A stretch of DNA of 64,000 bases from Clostridiales bacterium Firm_11. Lineage in GTDB: Bacteria > Bacillota > Clostridia > Christensenellales > Aristaeellaceae. Below are positions 44,653-52,666 of this stretch, piece after piece; the stretch's first letter is position 1; the number at the start of each line of letters is the position of its first letter. Both the position numbers and the translations under genes were made by a program. The notes beneath the pieces are model-generated. The model did not search any database and had not been told where the DNA came from. It worked only from the letters and a program-made list of their open reading frames with translations. Location of the stretch: contig LVAQ01000006.1 in the NCBI GenBank assembly GCA_001604105.1, positions 62,001 to 126,000 on the forward strand, written 5' to 3'.

Positions 44653-46047
44653 TTATCTGGTCAATATTTCTTCGAGTATGGCTTTAATATTCTCGTCTGA
44701 ATAGCCAGCCTTTCGTAATACGATGCAGTAGTTTAGATGTTCAATAAGCCGGACAGCAGAGACAACACGCTCGTCGGGCTCAATTTCACGTTTTTCGTGA
44801 GCAAGTTCATTTCGCCACTCGTTTGCTACTTCAGCTATATCGGAGATATTATCGCCGTACCAATCCATGAGAATTGGCTTCACTCCTAACCATTCTTGAT
44901 ATCCAGCATAAACCTTAATAACCTTTTCGCTTAAAGATACAGGAGGTGTCAAAAATTTTGCAATCTCTTTAGCCTTCTTCTTCTTTTTGCCAGTCTGCGC
45001 AGCGGCATATTCATCAACTTTGGCTTTAACTGCATCATATGCTTCTTGTGTTTCCTTCGACGATATATCTGGCAGTAATTTTCTTTGGTAATACTCAAAT
45101 GTTGCAGTAATGTGCAGGCTTTGTTTCAAATCAATAAGCCTACGGGCGGCAAGCGACTCATGCAAACTGGAAATAGAGACAGTATCGTTTATAAACAACA
45201 TAAACAAGGACTCTAAATTCGATTCCCAAAATTTGTAAGGAAGAGTTCTACCAATGTCCTTATCCGATTCGTTGCCTGCACGATAGTTGTCAATCGGCAC
45301 GAGAATTTGTGTGGTCGGGACTGTTTTCTCTCCAATTGTGGTCTTTCCGTTTGCTGTAATAGGGTGTTTTATTATCCGTTGACCCACCAAAGCTACATTG
45401 GATAGGGTGAGATTTCGTCTGTTACAAATAAAACTAAAGAAGCCATAGACAAGATGAAATAGGCTTATAAAGAAATTCACATCGGTGGATTTTTCAAATT
45501 CAAGAATTAACTCTGATTTTGTTTCGGCATGACTCTTATAGCCACAAGAAATATTTGAGAAAGTCCGAAGTACAAATGCTACAGTTTTTTCCTGATATAC
45601 GAATGCAAATCGTTTCACCTCTACTGGTTGACGAGAGAAAATAAACCCCGTCATGTCATCTATGGCAGTAATAGAACCTGAAGGCAGAAAGAAGTCAAGT
45701 TCCTTGAAACTGAACCGCATTTGCGTGAAAGATGCGCCATCGTCGTATTTATCGATATAGTAATCCACATTTTGATTAAGCGTACCCATTGCGACAGGCT
45801 CACTTCGTATTGCGCCATTCGTGCCAACAAGGTTAAGTAACCCGTAGTTTTCGAGGGGATGGGTTAAGTGGAATAATGTATAACCGCCAGTAAATGCGTC
45901 GTGTTTTTGACCGATTACAGCATCGCGACCAGTTTCTAAAGAATGAGTAACATTTCCTAAGAACAGGCGTAGTATTCCATTCTCATAATGGTACGGTACT
46001 ACCAGCCCAACGGAAATTTCAGCGATGCCATCAAATGTCCTATCCAT
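44653..46047 (-). CDS. ApeA-like HEPN-domain protein (abortive infection type)
   Basis: 464 residues. The N-terminal half (to about 290) is beta-rich and resembles the ApeA N-terminal domain; the C-terminal third is helical with RNELAH (near 418), the R-x4-H catalytic pattern of HEPN ribonucleases, followed by a conserved helix RLIEHLNYCIVLRKAGYSD. A Lys-rich linker (TGKKKKKAKEIAKFL) lies near 350. Such proteins are thought to cut RNA after sensing infection and stop growth. Last gene of the defence operon; ATG 46047 follows GAGGAGAGGATTAAT. Assignment to ApeA is by motif layout, not by search. Confidence 0.78.
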   Translation of the reverse strand: MDRTFDGIAEISVGLVVPYHYENGILRLFLGNVTHSLETGRDAVIGQKHDAFTGGYTLFHLTHPLENYGLLNLVGTNGAIRSEPVAMGTLNQNVDYYIDKYDDGASFTQMRFSFKELDFFLPSGSITAIDDMTGFIFSRQPVEVKRFAFVYQEKTVAFVLRTFSNISCGYKSHAETKSELILEFEKSTDVNFFISLFHLVYGFFSFICNRRNLTLSNVALVGQRIIKHPITANGKTTIGEKTVPTTQILVPIDNYRAGNESDKDIGRTLPYKFWESNLESLFMLFINDTVSISSLHESLAARRLIDLKQSLHITATFEYYQRKLLPDISSKETQEAYDAVKAKVDEYAAAQTGKKKKKAKEIAKFLTPPVSLSEKVIKVYAGYQEWLGVKPILMDWYGDNISDIAEVANEWRNELAHEKREIEPDERVVSAVRLIEHLNYCIVLRKAGYSDENIKAILEEILTR

Positions 46048-46066
46048 TATTAATCCTCTCCTCGTT

Positions 46067-46193
46067 CTATTGGCGATTGCGTTCTTTCGGCAACAACAGC
46101 GTCTGCCCGATGAATATCTTGCTGGGGTTCATTGATGCCGTTGACCGCCTTGTCCCGAGCTATATTTTTTAGCGCTTTTTTTAATGCTCTCAT
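46067..46193 (-). pseudogene. Frameshifted relic of a LysM domain
   Basis: On the - strand one frame reads RALKKALKNIARDKAVNGIN, and the next frame continues NPSKIFIGQTLLLPKERNRQ and a stop. Joined, they give a normal LysM repeat ending (NGINNPSKIFIGQTLLLP), so one extra base near 46128 broke it. The first frame now runs on as a 47-codon frame (46050-46193) that ends just before the HEPN gene. A LysM tail is typical of phage lysins, which fits a prophage origin of the site. Confidence 0.6.
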
Positions 46194-46258
46194 CCATGCT
46201 CTAAACCCCTAAATAATTCGTCGCAGGATTACCTCCGCTCGGTCATATTGTCTTGCCA

Positions 46259-46711
46259 TCAACCAGTGGTTAGCCTTTGCTTTTCTATCGCCGCTCGATA
46301 TGCCGTTTCGATTTCATCGGCGCTCTTTTCAGCGTTCGCTTTGATATCGCTTTCCCATATTCGTATTACCTTCCATCCATCCGCTTCCAAATGGGCGGTA
46401 TGTTCCTTATCTCGTTTAATATTTCCGAGAATCTTATCTCGCCAAAATGGGGTATACCCTTCTAATTCCTCTTCCAAAGAGGCCAATCCTCGAATGGCCC
46501 AATTGTGTCCGTGCCAAAAATCACCGTCACAGAAAACCGCAATCCTCGCTCGTGTAAACACAACATCTGGCTTGCCAGGGAGGGATTTAACATATACACT
46601 ATAACGCAAACCTCGTGCCCAAAGCGTGTGGCGGAGCGCGAGTTCAGATTTCGTATTTTTAGATTTTACAGCGGACATGATTTTATAGGTTATCTCTGGT
46701 GATCTCGCCAT
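46259..46711 (-). CDS. vsr: Very short patch repair endonuclease (Vsr)
   Basis: 150 residues with the full Vsr pattern: RSPEITYKIMSAVKSKNTKS at the start, LRHTLWARGLRYSVYVKSLPG near 26, the catalytic DVVFTRARIAVFCDGDFWHG near 49, and LGNIKRDKEHTAHLEADGW near 95. Vsr nicks next to T:G mismatches made by deamination of 5-methylcytosine, matching the cytosine methyltransferase of the same operon; in defence clusters related proteins may also cut unmodified DNA. ATG 46711 follows GGAGGTGGGC. Confidence 0.95.
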   Translation of the reverse strand: MARSPEITYKIMSAVKSKNTKSELALRHTLWARGLRYSVYVKSLPGKPDVVFTRARIAVFCDGDFWHGHNWAIRGLASLEEELEGYTPFWRDKILGNIKRDKEHTAHLEADGWKVIRIWESDIKANAEKSADEIETAYRAAIEKQRLTTG

Positions 46712-46729
46712 ATGCCCACCTCCATAATG

Positions 46730-47311
46730 TTAAATGTCCCGAAATACAGCCTGTACACCAACCGCCTTAAGCGCATTAGTTATGTGGTTCTTGTCGGCGG
46801 CAGTCAAGTCGCTCGTAGTCGATACGAGGTTCAAGCATATTGAAGGCGTTTTTCCGTCAACTGTTAATCCGGGTTGCTTAGCGATAAGTTCTAACGCCTT
46901 TCTCAAAGCGGTTTCCCATTTTAGAACTGTGCCGCCACTTACCACGAAAATGCGTCCATCGACAGAACGCGAGACAGATACTCTGACATTTTTTCCGGTA
47001 CAAGACTGAATAATCATAGCTGTAACACCGTAAACTTGCTCAATAGTCTCGGTCGGAGCTATCCCATCAAGCGTATCATTAACCTTTTTCTTTGCATATG
47101 CATTGAGTTCGGAGTCCTTGATATAAGTGCGGACACGTTCTTTACTCATGTATTGTTTGAGAACGCCGCCAATCTCAGAGTCCTCCACAAGTTCATCCAT
47201 GAAGCGACCATTGTCTATCCTGCCATTTGAGGAATACCCAAAAGAGTCGGCTTTTTTGAAAATAGCTTCCCTTATTTTGGTCTTCTGTTGCTTTGTTAGT
47301 ACTTTCGCCAT
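46730..47311 (-). CDS. Hypothetical protein of the defence operon (193 residues)
   Basis: I do not recognise this family. It is hydrophilic and looks like a mixed alpha/beta cytoplasmic protein. The first 100 residues are Lys-rich and helical (MAKVLTKQQKTKIREAIFKK). The second half contains VRVSVSRSVDGRIFVVSGGT and ends with a predicted alpha/beta stretch. It starts two bases after the helicase stop and ends 18 bases before vsr, so it is an integral operon member and probably works with the helicase or nucleases. Confidence 0.75.
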   Translation of the reverse strand: MAKVLTKQQKTKIREAIFKKADSFGYSSNGRIDNGRFMDELVEDSEIGGVLKQYMSKERVRTYIKDSELNAYAKKKVNDTLDGIAPTETIEQVYGVTAMIIQSCTGKNVRVSVSRSVDGRIFVVSGGTVLKWETALRKALELIAKQPGLTVDGKTPSICLNLVSTTSDLTAADKNHITNALKAVGVQAVFRDI

Positions 47312-47313
47312 AG

Positions 47314-48972
47314 TTAAAACCCCTCCGGATATTTCAACTTAGTCTCGTCATCCGAGCCGCCCAAGTCCGCTACATCCTCAAGCCATACGCTAACAAAGGT
47401 CTCCATCCGCGCGTCAGAGAATGAAACGAATCCTTCTTGTAGATATACAACTTCATTTTCCGCGCCTTTCGCCTTACCCTCTCGGTTCATCTCAACCATG
47501 TCAGCCATTCTACGTATGTCTGATACAAAGTCCAACACTATGACCTTTTCCTTACCTTCAGACAACCGCAAGCCGCGGCCGAGTTGCTGAACAAAAATCC
47601 GGCGAGAATGAGTCGCTCGCAGAAAGACCAAAATGTTCACATCAGGAATATCAATTCCCTCATTCATAACATCGACCGCGCTTACGGCTTGATAGGTTCC
47701 AGCGGCAAAAGCGAGAAGTCTTCGCCTGCGTTCCGCTTTATCAACTCTGGATAGTGCGGCGCAAGGAATCCCTGACGCTGAGAGCATATCAGCAAAACGG
47801 TTGCTATGTTCTATTGAGGGCGAGAAAATGGCAATCCGTGGGTTCGTCACATCAGCTACAACTCGACGGATTTCAGAAATAACCGCTTCGTCACGCTGTG
47901 GTAGGAACAGGCGCTTATTTAGGTCGCGAATAGAGAGGTTTTGCCTACTCATATACTCCATATTATCCCAGTCGACATTATCACATAGAATGCGGTAATC
48001 AACCTTTGATAGATAACCCATCGCCATACCGTCAACAAGAGACACCTTCGCTAACGGTTCCCCGAAAACTGTGGAGAGACTTTGCCCGTCGCCACGCCAA
48101 GGCGTGGCAGTCATCCCTATAAGGAATTTTGGTTTCAAATGCTCAAGGCAAGTTCTAAACCCGTGTGCCAGCGCGTGATGCGCCTCGTCGACTATTACGA
48201 TATCGAACTGGTCAGGTTCTATCCCCGGTAGATAACCATATAGACTCTGATAAAGCCCAAAGCAGATACCCTCGGTATCACGCGGAGGCAATCCATCAAA
48301 GAAGACTGAGGTTGGTACTTCTTTCTTTATTTGAGGCCAGAACCCTTGTTCCAACTGAAGAGCCAAGTCAGTGGCATGACAAAGGACAAGAATGCGACGG
48401 CAGCCTTTTCCCCATAAATCACGTGCGATTGACGCTGCTATGACTGTTTTGCCAAGTCCAGTAGCCACAATATAGAACGCTCGTTTGTCACCTCGCTCAT
48501 ATGAGGCGATGACCTTTTGAACTATTTTGTTTTGATACTCTCGAAGCATTCTGAATCCAGCGTGGTCATCGGGCATCTGGCTTACAAGCGCTTGAATGAA
48601 TGCCCCATTCCAAAGCTTAAGGTTGTATCCGTTTTTTTCAAGCTGCTCCTGTCTCTGACGAGCGGTTTTCGTGAACTCCCCATTAGTGGCAACAGCCGCG
48701 ATATTAGCGTCATAGAATGATAAAGCGTCGATAGCCTCCTTGAGCGCTTGGGAACCAATGTAACGGTCACCGGAAACTGCTTTAGCTTGCACTACCCAAG
48801 ACCTTATTTGTTGAGCTTCAGACTTCGTAGCGAGAATGTCACATCCTTTGTCACCCGCTCCACCGATTACGGTAGTGTCGTTCCACCCAAGGTGCCCCAT
48901 CAGACGGGCAATGACTCGTTCAAGCCCCTTCCAGTTGTATCCGTTTGATATGTCATCGGTGTAGAAATTCAT
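47314..48972 (-). CDS. Mrr-type nuclease fused to SF2 (DEAD/DEAH) helicase
   Basis: 552 residues. The first 130 form a restriction-endonuclease-like domain with GGAGDKGCDILATKS and WVVQAKAVSG, the D and QxK residues of Mrr nucleases. A superfamily 2 helicase follows: VATGLGKTVIAASIA (Walker A, near 168), VDEAHHALA, GMTATPWRGDG and FVQQLGRGLRLSEGKEK (motif VI). It resembles the motor and nuclease of restriction systems that move along DNA. It overlaps the GHKL ATPase gene by four bases (ATGA). Confidence 0.88.
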   Translation of the reverse strand: MNFYTDDISNGYNWKGLERVIARLMGHLGWNDTTVIGGAGDKGCDILATKSEAQQIRSWVVQAKAVSGDRYIGSQALKEAIDALSFYDANIAAVATNGEFTKTARQRQEQLEKNGYNLKLWNGAFIQALVSQMPDDHAGFRMLREYQNKIVQKVIASYERGDKRAFYIVATGLGKTVIAASIARDLWGKGCRRILVLCHATDLALQLEQGFWPQIKKEVPTSVFFDGLPPRDTEGICFGLYQSLYGYLPGIEPDQFDIVIVDEAHHALAHGFRTCLEHLKPKFLIGMTATPWRGDGQSLSTVFGEPLAKVSLVDGMAMGYLSKVDYRILCDNVDWDNMEYMSRQNLSIRDLNKRLFLPQRDEAVISEIRRVVADVTNPRIAIFSPSIEHSNRFADMLSASGIPCAALSRVDKAERRRRLLAFAAGTYQAVSAVDVMNEGIDIPDVNILVFLRATHSRRIFVQQLGRGLRLSEGKEKVIVLDFVSDIRRMADMVEMNREGKAKGAENEVVYLQEGFVSFSDARMETFVSVWLEDVADLGGSDDETKLKYPEGF

Positions 48973-51398
48973 TGACTCAACTCCTTTAGGAGAAAGTCTA
49001 CGCTCAGTGACGCGCGGGCGAGTTCATTCTTCTGGACACGTTGACTGTAACCAGAGATAACTCGCAAGGCGTCCTTTACAAAGGACAAAGCACGTTCTTT
49101 TGACTCTTCACGAGCTCGTTGTGTGGCCATCGAGTCGTGAAGCCTAATCGCGGTATACGGTGTCTGCAACACTTTACCGTCAAAAACGTCTTCTGGGAAC
49201 CGCTCAATTAATCTGTATAATGTTTTGGGGGGGACAAATTCGATGGCGTCATAGCCCGCCGAAGTATTGGCTTGAAAAGCTGCCAGTAGCGAGGTGTTTG
49301 ATGATTGGATAAGGTTTGTTATAGTTTCTTCTACCTCTCCAGTCGATTCATGAACGCAGTTGATAACATTTTCTGCTTTGTCTTTAAGTGCTGAGGCAAG
49401 CTTTTCACGCAACAACTCAAAGGCACTACTGGCCCTGTCTTGCAACGATTGTCTGTCAATCTTCGCCTCCGACATTGTTGTATCTACTAACTCAGCGTAA
49501 ACCGCAACTATATCGGTTAGACTGTCGCGTGCTTTTAATTTTTCCGACAGATATTGCAAAAGTAGCATTTTAGCGGTTATAGGGTACTGAGCAAGAAGTG
49601 GGTGCGAGGGGTCATAGACAAAGTCACAGTCGATACCATCGGACTGAAAAAAACAGGAGCGCTTTTCGCCGCGGTAGTATATAGAACCGCGATTTAACTC
49701 ATAAACCCGTACATTCAACGATCCCGTGTTCCCAAATTTATAGTTGCGACCGCTCAGTTGGCTGACGGAAGTAGAGCGTTGAATAAGCTCGTCAATCTTT
49801 GAAGTTTCTGGGGCGACTGGAGTGGTTGGTGGTACAGGAGTAGGGGTAATCTGCTGTTCACCTCCACTCGAAACATGAGTGCCAGATTCACTTCCAGTTA
49901 ACACCCCTCCAGTGGACGGTGTCGGTGAAACAGCGCCACTAATATACGCACCGATGTCATCCGATGGTGTGTCACCTGTATTTACAGCGGTAGTTGCCCT
50001 TGAGCCACCTGTGCTTTGTTTCTGATCTTCTTCCTGCGCCGCTTTCCACCAAAGAATATCATCAAGATAGTCCCTCTTGCCATTCCTAAACTCAGCGGCG
50101 TATCGTTTGGCTACATCATTCGGGGAAAATAAGCACTTTGTTCCCTTGTCTACTCGACGATAAGCATTGACCAGTAAACCAAGAGGTGAGGTTGCCTGAT
50201 CAGGGGTAAATCCAAGGGCTTTGCGTGATTTTGGCAAAAACGGACCCACACCACAAATAGCTTCCACAGTCTGGTTCCAAGAAACATCAGAGCGGTCAAA
50301 GTCGTTTTTTTGATAAGTTGGGAGCAGATAATCTACGTGTAATTCTCCAACAATGCGACCACCAACAGTGGTGCCTAATTCAAGCGGATACTGCAATTCC
50401 TTTTGCCCTGTTAAGGGGTTCTCATATTGAAAGAGGGTTTTGTCGGAAATTAGTATTTTTCGACCATTCCTGATGAAGTCGAGACCAAAATCGTTCGGGT
50501 CGGCGTATCGCTGAATACCCAACCAACCAGTTAAGCGCTTTCTGCGCTCAATGATGTGTTCAGGAAATGTGAGACCTTCCTGTTGCTCAACGTAGTATTC
50601 CTCCGCTTCGTCAGAGGTTAAGTAGCAGTTGCGGCTAAGATCAAATAAAGCGTCACCGAGGTCACGGTCGATAGTTAAACGAGCAGAAATGTTCTGGTCA
50701 TTATAGCGTACATAACGTGACTCAGACCAGACACAATGATTACGTGGACGCAGAGGTTTACCCTTAACTGTTATGGTTATGGGGATGTCCTGATTGTTGA
50801 GTAGGGGTGCATAAACAGCCTCAAGACGTTGGCGTATATCATTTTCTTTGTTTGGCAGCTCCGCAAGGATTCCTTGCTTAAGACTTGAAATACTGATTTT
50901 CGTTCCATGCTCGTCCGGATCCGCTTTTTGCCTACGAATTATAGGAGCGTCAAAGCGCTTGGCATCGATGAGTTTCTGGAAATCAATCTTAATGCCCACC
51001 CAGTCAGCGTCACCGCTTCGGGTCGACATAATGGTAGTAACATCGCCTAAACGAGCCGTCGAGATATTAAAGCCCACACCAAATAGTCCGAGTTTTCCCA
51101 CCGGGTCATTGCTTGAATACCCGGCGCGTACAGCGTTCTGTAATTGTTCGACAGACATACCTCCGGCATTGTCGGAGATTTCAATAACCCTATCCCCGGC
51201 TGCTACGGAGTCGGATGCCCAATTTACGATAATCTTTCTCTCAAATTCCTCTGGCATGACGGACTTGTCCGAGAGGAAGGCGTCAATGGAGTTGTCGACC
51301 AACTCCGCCACGCATTGCCAAGTCGCGAATGGTATCTCGCCTAATGTCCGCAAAATTCTCGGAGTGGGTGTGATATCCAACGTGTTAATGTTAGTCAT
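48969..51398 (-). CDS. GHKL ATPase, MORC/MutL-like (restriction-associated)
   Basis: 809 residues. The N-terminal GHKL ATPase has CVAELVDNSIDAF (motif with catalytic Asn, near 28), EISDNAGGMS (near 70) and KLGLFGVGFNISTAR (near 101). A second transducer-like domain follows to about 450, then a Thr/Ser/Pro-rich linker (about 460-535) and a helical C-terminal part. Prokaryotic MORC-like ATPases of this kind are known from comparative genomics to sit beside cytosine methylases, SF2 helicases and Vsr-like nucleases in predicted restriction systems, exactly as here. It overlaps the methyltransferase gene by eight bases. Confidence 0.82.
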   Translation of the reverse strand: MTNINTLDITPTPRILRTLGEIPFATWQCVAELVDNSIDAFLSDKSVMPEEFERKIIVNWASDSVAAGDRVIEISDNAGGMSVEQLQNAVRAGYSSNDPVGKLGLFGVGFNISTARLGDVTTIMSTRSGDADWVGIKIDFQKLIDAKRFDAPIIRRQKADPDEHGTKISISSLKQGILAELPNKENDIRQRLEAVYAPLLNNQDIPITITVKGKPLRPRNHCVWSESRYVRYNDQNISARLTIDRDLGDALFDLSRNCYLTSDEAEEYYVEQQEGLTFPEHIIERRKRLTGWLGIQRYADPNDFGLDFIRNGRKILISDKTLFQYENPLTGQKELQYPLELGTTVGGRIVGELHVDYLLPTYQKNDFDRSDVSWNQTVEAICGVGPFLPKSRKALGFTPDQATSPLGLLVNAYRRVDKGTKCLFSPNDVAKRYAAEFRNGKRDYLDDILWWKAAQEEDQKQSTGGSRATTAVNTGDTPSDDIGAYISGAVSPTPSTGGVLTGSESGTHVSSGGEQQITPTPVPPTTPVAPETSKIDELIQRSTSVSQLSGRNYKFGNTGSLNVRVYELNRGSIYYRGEKRSCFFQSDGIDCDFVYDPSHPLLAQYPITAKMLLLQYLSEKLKARDSLTDIVAVYAELVDTTMSEAKIDRQSLQDRASSAFELLREKLASALKDKAENVINCVHESTGEVEETITNLIQSSNTSLLAAFQANTSAGYDAIEFVPPKTLYRLIERFPEDVFDGKVLQTPYTAIRLHDSMATQRAREESKERALSFVKDALRVISGYSQRVQKNELARASLSVDFLLKELSQ

Positions 51399-52383
51399 CC
51401 TTTTGCACCTCTTTCACGGTTTCCATATATTGCGCTATGGCCTTCGCCACAATGTAGGCGAGCATTGGTGGCACTGCGTTGCCTATTTGGGAGACGCTTG
51501 CTGTCTTCGCGTGGGTGAACTTGAATTCGTCTGGAAAAGTTTGTATCCGCGCGCATTCACGAACTGTCAGGCGCCTATCTAACGAGTAGTGGAACTGTAC
51601 CCTTGATTTAGGGTTTGCTCTTATCGTATAAGCAGGCAGATCTTTTTTGTTGCTTTCGTCGCCTTGGCCATTGCCTTTCTTAGCGCGTGACGCGCCGAAG
51701 TATTGGCTCTGGTTCGGAACGCTCTCATCCGTAACATCCACCAAGTCACCGATAGCCCATTCAATGCTCCTATATTTGCCGACAAACTCAGGCTCAGGTT
51801 TGACAGGGAAGCCATATCGCTCGTTGATGTCATTACGAACACAAATGATGAACAACCGAGTTCTCCGCTGCGGAACGCCATAGTCCGGGGCGAACATCTT
51901 CCATACCGCTACCTTGTATCCAGCATTCTCGAGATCAGTCTTGATAGTCTCTAAAACAGCCCCGTTGTCCATACGTTCAAGATTAATAACATTCTCTCCC
52001 ACTACAATAGCGGGATGATGTCGGTTCATATAAGTAATGAGCGTTTGGTACAACCGGCCTCGCTCAGATTCCAACCCGCCTAAAGGGCCGCAGGACGAAA
52101 ACTCCTGACAAGGGAATCCGCCAATGAGCACCTTGGCCTCCGGAACAGTTTGGACATCAACGTTGGAGAGGTCTTTCACAAAAGCGTGCCCCTCCCCGAA
52201 ATAGCCGTTATAAGTCTCGACGCAACGCGGCTCATAGTCATAAGCCGCCTTGATTATATATGGCAATCGTGCGTAGTTTTCGCCGTGGTATCTGAAATCA
52301 CCGCGGAAGCCCAAATCCAGACCGCCACATCCGCAAAAATAGGAAACCACGGAGTATGACGGTCTCTGTATGTTCGCAGCCAT
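51391..52383 (-). CDS. DNA cytosine-5 methyltransferase (Dcm family)
   Basis: 330 residues with all key motifs: SYFCGCGGLDLGF (I), GGFPCQEFSSCG (IV, catalytic Cys), VVGENVINLERM (VI region), GVPQRRTRLFIICVRND (VIII), and QIGNAVPPMLAYIVAKAI (X). The variable region between VIII and IX is short, so the recognition site is probably short or palindromic; it cannot be read from the sequence. The frame opens at 52419, but ATG 52383 follows GGGAGGTATCAAT. It should protect host DNA against the helicase/nuclease partners encoded just downstream. Confidence 0.95.
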   Translation of the reverse strand: MAANIQRPSYSVVSYFCGCGGLDLGFRGDFRYHGENYARLPYIIKAAYDYEPRCVETYNGYFGEGHAFVKDLSNVDVQTVPEAKVLIGGFPCQEFSSCGPLGGLESERGRLYQTLITYMNRHHPAIVVGENVINLERMDNGAVLETIKTDLENAGYKVAVWKMFAPDYGVPQRRTRLFIICVRNDINERYGFPVKPEPEFVGKYRSIEWAIGDLVDVTDESVPNQSQYFGASRAKKGNGQGDESNKKDLPAYTIRANPKSRVQFHYSLDRRLTVRECARIQTFPDEFKFTHAKTASVSQIGNAVPPMLAYIVAKAIAQYMETVKEVQKDD

Positions 52384-52423
52384 ATTGATACCTCCCTTCC
52401 TTAGTTTGAGTTTGGTCACGCCA

Positions 52424-52654
52424 CTATAGCGCGTTGGATAACGTGTTTCGTTCTGGGTCTATCGCCGCACTCTTTCCGCTTTCAACCCATGCGTCAATTT
52501 CGGAAATTCTGAACTTATATTGATTTCCTATCCGATGGAAGGGAATCACCCCCCGTTTGATATAATTGCGAATGGTGTCCTTGCTCAAACTGGTATGAGC
52601 GGCAATTTCCTTAAGGTTTACCCACTTCTCAGGTTCGTTTGTCATTGTCAACAT
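52424..52654 (-). CDS. Excisionase-family helix-turn-helix protein
   Basis: 76 residues of the MerR-like excisionase fold: WVNLKEIAAHTSLSKDTIRN then YIKRGVIPFHRIGNQYKFR and SEIDAWVES, the full AlpA/Xis-like pattern. It could be the element's excisionase or a local regulator of the defence genes. ATG 52654 follows AGAGAGGATTGGTA. It lies 12 bases after the NACHT gene and 40 bases before the methyltransferase gene. Confidence 0.88.
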   Translation of the reverse strand: MLTMTNEPEKWVNLKEIAAHTSLSKDTIRNYIKRGVIPFHRIGNQYKFRISEIDAWVESGKSAAIDPERNTLSNAL

Positions 52655-52666
52655 TACCAATCCTCT

